Both the position numbers and the translations under genes were made by a program. 64,000 nt of DNA from Anthonomus grandis grandis (Eukaryota; Arthropoda; Insecta; Coleoptera; Curculionidae). The notes under the pieces are model-generated. The model saw only the letters and a list, made by a program, of their open reading frames with translations, had not been told where the DNA came from and did not search any database. The stretch covers positions 27,201,140 through 27,265,139 of the forward strand of contig NC_065556.1 of assembly GCF_022605725.1 (NCBI RefSeq). Reading direction: 5' to 3'. The stretch's first letter is position 1; each line of letters begins with the position of its first letter. Below are positions 34,466-44,640 of this stretch, in pieces.

Positions 34466-34494
34466 GCATTTCGGCAAGTGTTTGCAATCGTCAG
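34466..34494 (-). ncRNA. Degraded hammerhead-like motif
   Basis: On the minus strand: AGT, CTGACGA, T, TGCAA-ACAC-TTGCC, GAAA, TGCATT. This fits the CTGANGA box, a 4-bp stem II and the GAAA box, but the expected cleavage triplet is ATT and stem I pairs poorly. No right-hand foldback arm is visible, so this is a truncated copy. Confidence 0.4.
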
Positions 34495-34529
34495 ACTAGA
34501 AAGTTACTTAATACATTCACACTTTTATA

Positions 34530-35090
34530 TATTTCCTTTCATAGTCTCTTTTTCCTTAATCAATTACCTGTAAAAATTATGAGAGTTGCTCTAGCCAAAA
34601 CACTTCTTGGCAAATGTAAAAACAAGGACCAGAATTATGGCATTTGCCCACATATCTTGAAAAAATCATTAAATTACATCAAACTTAAAAATTTTTAAAA
34701 CACAAAGACAAATAAATAAATAAAGCGGAAAAATAATAAGAAAATTATACAAGAAAATCGAGAAAACTAACAACTACTCAAAAAAAAAACTGGAAATAAT
34801 GCTCGTAGAGCGACGCTTTTTCCACGCTTTGATAACATAGATCAATCACATAATTACTCAAGAAAATTATCATTTCAAGACAATTGAGGATATTAGTAAG
34901 GAACATACTGGAAAAAACTGACATATTTTCTTGCAGAAATCTCTATTACGCAGACGATTGCTATAAAATGATAATCTTCATTTGTAAAAATCATAATCCA
35001 AGTCAGTCATTGTCAAAAGTCAGAAGAGTGACCTTTTAAGGCAATTGAAGGTGTGTGTGAATGGTCAAACGCAGTAGATACTCAAAAATA
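34530..35090 (+). repeat. Dispersed repeat family, third copy
   Basis: Core at about 34801. Close to the copy at 33900-34450, with the same right-hand extension (GTGACCTTTTAAGGCAATTG, GAATGGTCAAACGCAGTAGA). The spacing between the two cores is 630 bp, so these two form a local tandem pair. Confidence 0.8.
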
Positions 35091-35598
35091 GAAAGACTTT
35101 TATGCCTTGAATCAAAAATGAGAAATGTTCATTTAGTTTTGTGAAAAACTGCTTTTTTTCAGCAAAGGAAGCTGCTAATTTTATTAGTTATTTTCTGACA
35201 TCAATCTCCAACTAAGATTTACGAATCGCAAAGAATTGCAATGATAATCCTCTTCCTTAAAAATTAAAATTATTCACAAAAAATATCATTTCAAGGTAAA
35301 TGGGCATACCAGGTAAGTAGTAAATTAGAGGTAGGAACTGCAACAAGTTGACTTTTTACCTACATTTTATAGACAGAAATCTCTATCGGAGATCCGGGAA
35401 TCGCAGACGATTACTAAAAAGTGTTTCAATAAGAACAAGCAAGATTTGAATTTGGCGCGCCATATTTGGCAGTAATATTGTCACATGATTTGGACGTGAC
35501 AGATGAGAGTTAATAAACCTGGAGTATTATACGGTAGAACAACGAGTCTTAATTACCAAAAATTGTGAATGTTTAAGTGCCACTATTCGTAAAGTGGC
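35091..35598. other. Intergenic spacer
   Basis: Unique A+T-rich DNA with no gene or clear repeat partner seen. Confidence 0.45.
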
Positions 35599-35820
35599 AA
35601 GTTAGTGTGGGAAGTTTTTTCCCCATAAATAAAATGCTAAACTTTATTTGACGAGTGATGCATTTCGGCAATTGTTCTTGCCATCATAAGACTAGAAAGT
35701 TACTTAACACATTTACAAAATATAAACAGCTTATATATATATTGCCGAAATGCATCACTCCTAAAATTAAATTAGGATTAACACTTTATTTTTGAAGAAA
35801 AGACTTCCCCTACTAACTTT
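35599..35820. mobile_element. Foldback element with hammerhead-like loop
   Basis: The left arm begins AAGTTAGTGTGGGAAGT at 35599 and continues through AAATAAAATGCTAA and the ATGCATTTCGGCAAT region. The right arm mirrors it, from ATTGCCGAAATGCATCACTC at about 35741 to GACTTCCCCTACTAACTT at 35819. The arms have diverged through indels. The full motif lies on the minus strand at 35660-35690, and its 3' half is repeated on the plus strand in the right arm. Confidence 0.65.
35660..35690 (-). ncRNA. Hammerhead-ribozyme-like motif
   Basis: On the minus strand: AGT (stem I), CTTATGA (altered CTGATGA), T, GGCAA-GAACAA-TTGCC (5-bp stem II), GAAA, TGCA, TC, ACT (stem I). AGT pairs with ACT, whereas the copy near 13.9 kb pairs AGGT with ACCT, so stem I is kept although its sequence differs. 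The core change at CTTATGA probably abolishes cleavage in this copy. Confidence 0.45.
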
Positions 35821-35824
35821 TCTT

Positions 35825-36480
35825 CTCCTTGTTACATTGACTCCACTTCAGATGGACTTTTTCCTTAATAAAAGAGAATAAGGCTCTTGAAGTGCCGCTT
35901 TTGTTGGACTTTAATTATTCTTCAAATAGTCACTTTTTCCTTAATCAATTACCTGGAAGAATTAGGAGATTTGTTCTAGCCAAAACACAAGAATTATGGC
36001 ATTTACGTCTTCTTCCCCAACTGTCTGGAAAAATCATTAAATTACATCAAACACAAACATTGTTAAAATAGGAAGACAAATAAATGAATAAAGTGAAAAA
36101 ATAATATGAAAATTATACACGAAAATCGAGAAAACTAACAACTGCTCAAAAAAAAACTGGAAATAATGCTCGTTTCTCTGCGCTTTGATAACATAGATCA
36201 ATTACATAATTACTCAAGAAAATTATCATTTCAAGACAATTGAGGATATTAGTAAGGAGCAAATTGTGATAGAAACTGGAAAAAATTGACACATTTTCTT
36301 GCAGAAATCTCTATTACGCAGACGATTGCTATAAAATGATAATCTTCATTTGTAAAAATCATAATCCAAGTCAGTCATCGTCAAAAATCAGAAGAGTGAC
36401 CTTTTAAGGCAATTGAACGCAGTAGACACTCAAAAATAGAAAGACGAGTAATCAGTATTGAAACTGTATGAGGAATATTT
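35825..36480 (+). repeat. Dispersed repeat family, fourth copy
   Basis: Core at about 36161, but here it is altered (GCTCGTTTCTCTGCGCTTTG), lacking the GAGCGACGC part. Flanks match the other three copies, ending with GTGACCTTTTAAGGCAATTG. Confidence 0.8.
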
Positions 36481-37150
36481 AGGATCTAACACCAAAAAGA
36501 AAAAAAAATCCATTTATAAATGAGATGCTTCGTCATAGATTCACAGCTAGCAGAAGCTGCTCAGATACTAGTCATTCAGTCTTTACATCCTATGTAGTAA
36601 CCCTCGTATAACCCCCATCGATCCAATCTCCTTTTTGGACCCTAAAGTGGTACTAACAGCACTTTTGTGTTCTCCCATAGAAGAAGAAGAAAAAATATAT
36701 GAAAGAAGGTGCCGCTAACATTGGTTTTTGCTTAATGTGATCATGTTTTAAAACCCGTTCCGCTCGCTTTTTCTTTTCGGGAATGATCATCATCAATAAT
36801 TTATCCGTCCGCGTCTGCTCGTTGATATCCATCAAATTTATAGCCAGGGCCGTTTGAAACTGTAACTCGGCCGTGTCATAACATAAAGTCGGAATTTTTG
36901 GGGAAACCGATCGCTATCGTCCGCTCGTTTGTAATAAAACCCGAACGTAATGAGTCGACTAACTGGTATTACGGTCGACTAACAATGCTCATCATCATGT
37001 TATGTGGACGTCTCCGCTTGATGACTTTAAATTTGTAAAAGAGATACGAAAATGCACCGTTAACAACCATGGGGAGCGGGGATAAAATGTTTTTTTCTTG
37101 GAAATTTTCGTTTTCAAATTGCCGGATTTATTGTGAGAAATCCGGTGTTA
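36481..37150. promoter_or_regulatory. Unique, CpG-containing island (candidate enhancer)
   Basis: Balanced composition with words such as GTCCGCGTCTGCTCG, GGCCGTTTGAAACTG, ACCGATCGCTATCGTCCGC and two GTCGACTAAC sites. A GAAGAAGAAGAA run lies at about 36681. No protein signature was found; the 60-codon minus-strand frame is likely noise. Confidence 0.35.
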
Positions 37151-37152
37151 TT

Positions 37153-38692
37153 GTGACTGCTGACTCATCACTTACTTGGGTGCAAATTTCAGCGTTATGG
37201 TTCATAAAGAGGTTTTATGGCATATCATAGAAAACTCTTTCAATGACAGAATTTCCAAATGATTCCCACAGTATTCAGTTCACAGCTAAGACCCGTTAGC
37301 ATTAATGTTCATTAAATCAAGTCTTTACCAAGTGATAATTCAAATTTTATATCAGTCAAAATTTTCTGTTTAGTTTTGGAAGAAGTAAAGTCACACATTG
37401 AAAAAAATAATTAGTGTGTAAAATAATAAACCTGATAAGTGCACTTCTAATTGTGGATAATAGGTTCACTCCTGTCAGTACCAATGAATAAGTTTGGTGA
37501 GTTAGAGGGTACTGCAGCAGAATTAAAATGAGCGATCAAATGTGTGTTCACTGCAAGAACATTGCAGTGTCTAATGGAGGATTGTAAAAGATGTAGAAAG
37601 TCAAGGCAAAAAACTTCAAAAATTGACCGGCTCTGGAATAAAGCATTAACAAGCCTGATAGTGTTTTTGACATCCAAGATAATCTCTAATTTCCCTGAGA
37701 GATTAACTATTTTAGAAGAAAAACTGGTAATATTGATTACTGATATTAACTCAAACAGGTCTAGTTGTAGAGCATAAGATTAGTTGTAAATTAGACAACA
37801 ACGTTGGAAGAATATAAAGCACCAATACCGATTTAATGAATTTTTTAACCCAGTCATCTTTAACATTAGAGGAACCACCAATAAGAGACGTTGGGTTCGC
37901 AATCGCTCCTTCAATTGCCTATAATTTGTCTTTTATTAGAAAAAAGTACGTAATACCCGTAAAATTACGGACTGTTATATTATAACGTCATCGCTTATTT
38001 AATTTTCATTTTTTCACGTTCTCAAGATCATTTTTTCTGTATATAGTCTAATTAAATTCTGCGGAATTTGTCCTGTATTGCTACTGAATGAGAAAAACTT
38101 CAGAGTCAATTTAAAAAACACCTGTTACAGCGTTTTTTGAAAAAAATTAATTTTTTCCTAAAGAAGTTTATCAATATGCTCACAGCTCAAAAAGTAAGAC
38201 CAATACACTTTTGAAAATTTGCACAATTATTGTCCATTGAAATTGATTAGATACCTATTTCAGCGTTTTTAAAAATTGTACTTAAAATATTATTTATTTT
38301 CTTCCAAGTATTTTGAGTCGTTTTTTATTGACTCCAGGCACATGACCTTAATTTAAGGTTTTTACTTTATTCCTCTAAATTTTTAATGCTTTTAAAATCA
38401 ATTTGAATTTAATTCTACGCATTTTGTATATTTTTTTAGGCCTTCTTGGAATTTAAAATAATTCAAGTCTTTCAGTTAGTCAATATTTCTTATTTCATTT
38501 CAGACAGTTCAAATACTATTAATTTTCTTTCATGAATTTCGAGTATTTTTTATTTTATTTTAAACACATGACGTTAATTTAATGTTTTATTTAATTCCAC
38601 GCGTTTTTCGTAAAATTTTCAGTCTTTCGGGAATTTGAAAGAATTATTTATTTTATTCCAGGCATTTAATTATTCTAGGTGTTCCTTTCCAT
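37153..38692 (+). repeat. Tandem segmental duplication, copy 1 (empty site)
   Basis: Copy 1 of a 1.56-kb direct duplication; copy 2 starts at 38713. The first 880 bp are nearly identical between copies. It contains CTGTATATAGTC at about 38037, the uninterrupted form of the site where copy 2 carries the 2678-bp transposon. The segment at 37447-37777 holds a frame on each strand (minus-strand MDVKNTIRLVNALFQSRSIF, plus-strand MEDCKRCRKSRQKTSKID). Both match copy 2 apart from small indels, and neither has a recognised domain. The right half contains many TTCCAGGCATT words. Confidence 0.9.
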
Positions 38693-39613
38693 AGCTTGAC
38701 CAATTCAGGCTGATGACTATTGACTTATCACTTACTTGGGTGCAAATTTCAGCGTTATGGTTCATAAAGAGGTTTTATGGCATATCATAGAAAACTCTTT
38801 CAATGACAGAATTTCCAAATGATTCCCATAGTATTCAGTTCACAGCTAAGACCCGTTAGCATTAATGTTCTTTAAATCAAGTCTTTACCAAGTGATAATT
38901 CAAATTTTATATCAGTGCAAATTTTCTGTTTAGTTTTGGAAAAAGTAAAGTCACACATTGAAAAAAATAATTAGTGTGTAAAATAATAAACCTGATAAGT
39001 GCACTTCTAATTGTGGATAATAGGTTCACTCCTATCAGTACCAATGAATAAGTTTGGTGAGTTAAAGGGTACTGCAGCAGAATTAAAATGAGCGATCAAA
39101 TGTGTGTTCACTGCAAGAACATTGCAGTGTCTAATGGAGGATTGTAAAAGATGTAGAAAGTCAAGGCAAAAAACTTCAAAAATTGACCGGCTCTGGAATA
39201 AAGCATTAACAAGCATGATAGTGTTTTTGACATCCAAGATAATCTCTAATTTCCCTGAGAGATTAACTATTTTAGAAGAAAAACTGGTATCATTGATTAC
39301 TGGTATTAACTCAAACAGGTCTAGTTGTAGAAGCATAAGATTAGTTATAAATTAGGCAACAACGTTGGGAGAATATAAAGCAACAATACCGTTTTAATGA
39401 ATTTTTTAACCCAGTCATCTTCAAAATTAGAGGAACCACCAATAAGAGACGTTAGGTTCGCTATCACTTCTTCAATTGCCAATATACCTATAATTTGTCT
39501 TTTATTAGAAAAAAGTAGGTAATACCCGTAAAACTACGGACTATTATATTATGACGTCATAACTTATGTAACTTTCATTTTTTCACGTTATCAAGATCAT
39601 TTTTTCTGTATAT

Positions 39614-42291
39614 GAGGCGAGTCATTCCCAAGTGCGTCTTGTCCACTTTTTTTCCAAATTGAGTATGATACCTATATCAAAAATATACGTTGACATTTTG
39701 CAGCTGAAACACATAATCTTCGCCCAAATTGCTTCTAATCCCATTAAAAATGCATTCATATTTTCCGTGTTATTCCAAAATGCTTCTTATCCGCGAGAGG
39801 TGTTGTTTCAAAGCGAGTCATATCCAACTAACCAATCACAAAGTCGGATTTTAATTTCGCGCGAAATCTAACGTGGACATTATTGTTATTGCAGTTATAA
39901 TGACGTCTTTGTTGTGGTGCGTTTTTTATTCCTATCGTCATTGATGTTTGCAACTTTTTACGCGAGTAAGACGTTAGTAGAGTGGTCATTTGTAAAATTT
40001 AATAATGGCGGAAGAAACAATTAAAGCTGTACCACGTGGTAGAGGACGAAAAAAAATATCCGATCCAAATTTGTGGCAAAAGAATATTTAAAAAGAAAAG
40101 AGGTAAGGCTTGTTATTCCTAGTTTTTTGTTGTTTTTTTTTGCTACATTATTAATTTGGTTGCTTTTTAGGTATTCTGCGAATAAACCACCGGTTTACCC
40201 GACTTGTAATCACTCCACCAAAGCTACTTATCGATGTCATCCACTAAAAATGATAGACGTGAGTTAAGAAAAAATAGGTACAAGATGCATTTATTTTGAA
40301 ATATATTGATATAAGAAAGCCAAAACGTGACAGAGCTACAAAACCAACCTCATCAACAAAACAAATTACAATATCAAAGTGTACAATACTGATAAGTTCC
40401 ATATACAGGTCTGTCAAAAAACTTTTTTAGGCATTTTACATGTAACAAAGAGCAGAGTTCAAAGGGTTGCTAATCGCTATATTAAAACTGGTAAAATGCC
40501 TGTTGAAAAAAGAGGTGGCGCTAGATTAAAGGAATTAAATATAGTGAAAAGGAACTCTGTGAAGGCTTTTATTGAAAGATTAAAAGGTGTAGAAAGTCAT
40601 TACTGTAGAGGTAAAAGTATGAGACAGTACCTTTCTTGTGAAATCTATTAAAAAAATAATGGACATGTACAATAATACTGCGCCCAATAATTTAAAGGTA
40701 AAAAGAAGTTTCTTTAGAAAAATTTTCACACAAGATTATAATATTGGCTTTGGGTCACCAGTTACCGACGCTTGCTCAAAATGTATCTCGCTATCAGAGC
40801 AAATAAAGACAACAAAAGATGTTAATCTAAAAAACCAACTTATTTTTGAAAAAAGGGTACATAAGTTGCGCAGTAAAACATTTTATGACTTTTTGAAGGA
40901 AGAGAAAGATGGGATGTTGACTTTCTTCTATGACTGTCAAAAAAATTTAGTAAACCCAAAAGTACCTGATCAAGTAGCATATTACAGTAGGCAACTATAT
41001 ACTTATAATTTTTCTGTTGTAAAAGGGACGTCTTCGTCTCAATTAACAAAAATAAACGTATTTTCGTTCACCTGGATGGAGCACAAATACCAAAAAAGCT
41101 CAAATGAAATCGCGTCTGGAGTATTTTACTTGCTTTCATTTATTGATATGAACAACATTAAGAAACTAAGACTTTGTGCAGACGGATGCGGAGGACAAAA
41201 TAGAAAATCAGTAATGGTTGGCATGCTGGTCTACTATTTGAGTAAAATTTCTTTAATTTCTTTAAAAGAAATTGAATTAGTTTTTCCAGTCAGGGGTCAC
41301 TGTTTTTTACCATCCGACCGTGTGTTTGGCAGAATAGAGAAAAAATTAAGAAAGATGCCTACTCTAACAAACCCAAACACCTATATAGAACTCTTTGCAG
41401 AAAAAGCAACAGTTTTTACATTAGAAGATTGTCAGGTACGAGATTGGCGAAAAACAGCTTAAAGGAGTGCAGTCGTGACATTAAAATATCTCAATGTAAG
41501 AGGATCATTCTTACGAAGAACAAGAAAGGAGATGTGACAGTGCGAGGAGAGGAATTCTATTGAAGTGATTTTGGCAAGTCTGCAAGTCTATGGAAGCGCG
41601 GCAAAAATAGTTCCAACATTAAGTCTTTAAAATCTTCCAAAAGAAGTGCCCATGAAACCTGCGAAAGTTAAAGATATTCAAACCTTATTGAACTCTCATT
41701 TTGGTAACCAGTGGATGGACAATTCTGAGTGTGAGTTTTTTAAAAACTTAATGGAAAGCTGTATTACATCGGAAGAAATAATGGAGAACTCTGATACTAT
41801 CCAAGAGAAAGAAGATGATAACTTTTGCCAATTATCAGAGGAGCCTAAAGACCTTAAAATTTAGTTTTTTAAAGCGTTTTTTTGTTAACAACCACTTTTT
41901 TTGTTTCTCAGTTGATAAATTAAAATTTGTCATACGAAATAAAATGTTTAATTTAGTTTAATGCTGGCCTTTTGTTTTATTTTGAGTTTAAATAAACTAA
42001 AAAAATATAGTTATAATACTACAAGATTTGTCTAATTTGTTTTTCCATAATGCGACTAATCCGCAGCGGTGTTCCAAAATGCATCTTGTCCAAAATTCAA
42101 TTTTATTTTTAAGACATTCCAAGCAAAACTGATTTATGGGACAACCTTTGTAAATTTTCGAATATCAAAATGTATAATAATAAAGTGTTAGTTTAAGCAA
42201 CAATGCTGGTAAACCTCAACTTATCCATTTTTTTTCAATCTGCCAACAATTCTTCAAAGTGGACAAGAATCACTTTGGAATGACCCGCCTC
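39614..42291 (+). mobile_element. 2678-bp DNA transposon encoding a DUF7869-type protein (Sola-like?)
   Basis: The left end starts GAGGCGAGTCATTCCCAAGT and reaches CTTGTCCACTTT; the right end is its inverted counterpart (reverse complement GAGGCGGGTCATTCCAAAGT...CTTGTCCACTTT), matching in about 31 of 36 bases. A 4-bp direct repeat ATAT flanks it (39610-39613 and 42292-42295), and the undisturbed ATAT is seen once in copy 1 of the surrounding duplication. The interior encodes one large broken protein with probable introns. A 4-bp duplication is a known property of Sola elements; that assignment is inference. Confidence 0.9.
40004..41864 (+). pseudogene. DUF7869-type transposon protein, frameshifted, with probable introns
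   Basis: ATG 40004 begins MAEETIKAVPRGRGRKK, reaches a stop in WQKNI*KEKR, and is followed by a donor-like GTAAGG and an acceptor-like TTTTTAG at about 40163-40170. The next exon encodes a Cys/His segment, YPTCNHSTKATYRCH. From 40379 the frame reads VTKSRVQRVANRYIKTGKMP and RLKGVESHYCRGKS; a one-base shift near 40640 leads into KKIMDMYNN. The main domain has VTDACSKCISL, LTFFYDCQKNL, LRLCADGCGGQNRKSVM and FPVRGHCFLPSDRVFGRIEK, phrases shared by many insect DUF7869 proteins. The aspartates in YDCQ and CADGCGGQN are plausible catalytic residues of an RNase H-like fold. The C-terminal part (KKGDVTVRGEEFY, about 41500) is broken by stops. Confidence 0.85.
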
Positions 42292-43056
42292 ATATAGTAT
42301 AAATAAATTCTGCGGAATTTGTCCTGTATTGCTACTGAGTGAGAAAAACTTCAAAGACAATTTAAAAAACACCTATTACAGCTTTTTTTTAAAAAAATTA
42401 ATTTTTTCCTAAAAAAACTTATCACAACTCAAAAACTAGGAAAAATACAATTTTGAAAATTTGCACAATTATTGTACATTGAAATTGATTAGATACCTAT
42501 TTCAGCATTTTTTTAAAATTGTACATAAAATATTAATAATTTTCTTCCAAGTATTTTGAGTCGTTTTTTATTGACTCCAGGCACATGACGTTAATTTAAG
42601 GTTTTTACTTTATTCCACTATTTTAAAAAAAAATTTAATGCATTTAAAATCAATTTGAATTTAATTCTACGCATTTTAGGTAATTTTTTTAGGCCTTCTT
42701 GGAATTTAAAATATTTATTAGTTTTATTTCGTTCCTTGTCATAGAATATGTATTTCAAACAATTCAAATCTTTCAGTCAGTCATTACTTCTTATTTTATT
42801 TCAGACAGTTTAAATACTATTTATTTTCTTTCAGGTATTTCGAGTATATCGTATTTTATTCTAAGCACATGACGTTAATTTAATGTTTTATTTTATTCCA
42901 GCTAAAAACCCTCGAAGTTATTCTAAATAAATTTAAAATACTTCTTCACTTAATTCCACGCATTTTTCGTATATTTTCTCTTCAGCCTTTCAGAAATTTG
43001 AAATAATTATTAATTTTATTCCAGGCATTTAATTATTCTAGGTGTTCCTTTTCATA

Positions 43057-43370
43057 TCATACGCCTTTCCAATAATTTTTATTTCATTACAGGTATTTAA
43101 AATAATAGTATTTCAAGTCATTTTTTATTTATTCTAGGAATATAACGTTCACTGAATATTATGTATGTAATGTATGTTATTTTTAATGCATTTCAAATCA
43201 TTTTTCACGTTTTTATGTGTGGCATTTCATATAATTATTAAAATATTTCGGGCATTTTAAATGATTATTTATTTTATTCCAAGTACTAATATATTTCTTA
43301 TTTTACTTCGTATTATAATAATGTTACAGAGTCATTTAGGTCCAACATTAATAACAGAAAATAAATAGTA
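43057..43370. other. A+T-rich DNA, no gene
   Basis: Continues the T-rich pattern of the duplication, with words like TTTATTCCAAG and TTTATTCTAGG. No gene is visible. Confidence 0.5.
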
Positions 43371-43935
43371 AAAATGTCAAAGGATGGGAATACAGATTAT
43401 TCTATAGGAATTGTACAAGGCAGCATACTTGGTCCGGTGTTGTTCATAATATTTATTAATGATCTTGATCTCCTAATAAATTCACCTATACAAAATATTG
43501 TCAAATTATGCTGATGACACTAATAATATTATTGCTGGTATATTATTAAAGAACATATTAGCTCAAATCAAGTTAAAAAAAACTATCCTATTTGTTATGG
43601 TAATGAAGCAGTTGGAAAATACCCCAATGAAAAATCCTTATTAATTCTGTACTTCATTTACCTTGAATCTAATGTTAAATATAGCATAATTTTTTGAGGA
43701 AATGATAGCGTGTTAGAAAATGTATTAATTGTTCAAAAAAAGTTGATAGAAATTTAAAAAAAAATGGGTTTTCTTTAAAGTTTTAAATGTATAAAACTAT
43801 TCCCCTATCTAACTCCCTACAGAACACGTAAAAAGGATGAAAGTTTTAAGGCTGCAATTAAGGATATGGTAGTCAAACTGGTACCTTACTCTTTAAAATC
43901 AAGTCTCTCTGTCAAGTACAAATAAATAAATAAAT
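43371..43935 (+). pseudogene. Non-LTR retrotransposon reverse transcriptase remnant and 3' tail
   Basis: The frame reads GIVQGSILGPVLFIIFINDL, a changed GVPQGS box and palm entry, and then a catalytic box eroded to ADDTNNI after a frame change. Further right, LILYFIYLESNVKYSIIFWG and LENVLIVQKKLI correspond to the conserved YFxYxxSxxxYxxxFWG and IQKKxxR phrases of jockey-like enzymes. Stops follow. The tail AAATAAATAAATAAATAAG at about 43921 is the expected 3' end. It is a separate insertion from those at 10 and 33 kb. Confidence 0.8.
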
Positions 43936-44640
43936 AAGTAAGTGATATAGAAATAATGACCAGATTTGATCTAAAAGTACCCCCTGTCAACCTCGCGTTA
44001 TATACGTATCGTGTGAATTACATTTTAGGTATATTAAAAGTTACTTTGAAGGTAATATGTTACACAGTAAGATGACATGGGTCCAAGAATACCAGGTAAA
44101 AGACAAATTTGTTAGAAACGAATGATCCCCCGCTGGCACCTTGAAGAGGTTCATTATTACCGGGACGTCCACTTTAGGGCACAGCTCAATTTCTATTATG
44201 TTCTTAGAAACGGTGACATTGTGAAAATATTACCGAAACTGTGCGAGTTATAATAGCGTTTATATGGTCGCTAATAGAAATTAGAAGGCGGCCCTTAATA
44301 GGAAAAATAAGGGATCTTTTGTGTATCGGTGACCAAATAACACTTGGACCGCTTTTGACTTCTTTTGGTGTCGATGGTCTTTTGTTGCAGATGGTTTTAT
44401 GCACTTTTCGGACACAATGGCTTGAATAAGTGTGCCGTTTTACCTGAATTAATAGAAATTTTTCGGTCTAACGAGTCAACACTTATATCGAGATTTATTA
44501 AGTTTAAGTGTCATGGATATGCTGTTTGTGGCTTGGGTTGTAAGACGATACATCTGCATCTTTATTTGGTTGATTGAGTCATTGAAAGGAGACATTTATC
44601 TGTAATCTAAGTTATCTAGAAAATTTGGTGTACTTGCACA
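43936..44640. promoter_or_regulatory. Unique island (candidate cis-element)
   Basis: More balanced composition than its surroundings, without repeat partners. Three overlapping short frames on both strands (44204-44577) lack any signature. A regulatory reading rests only on composition and isolation. Confidence 0.25.

Larger units (their letters stand above)
38713..43056 (+). repeat. Tandem segmental duplication, copy 2 (occupied by a transposon)
   Basis: Left part 38713-39613 and right part 42296-43056 together reproduce copy 1. The intervening 2.68 kb is the transposon plus its target duplication. The right part diverges more and has small extra segments near 42720 and 42900. The minus-strand frame here (39007-39336) is 33 codons longer than in copy 1 because of a one-base difference near 37772/39332. 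Confidence 0.9.

Noticed and set aside
37153..43056. The 1.56-kb direct copies as long terminal repeats
   Set aside because: The copies lie directly next to each other, and the element between the halves of copy 2 is a DNA transposon with its own inverted ends and ATAT duplication.
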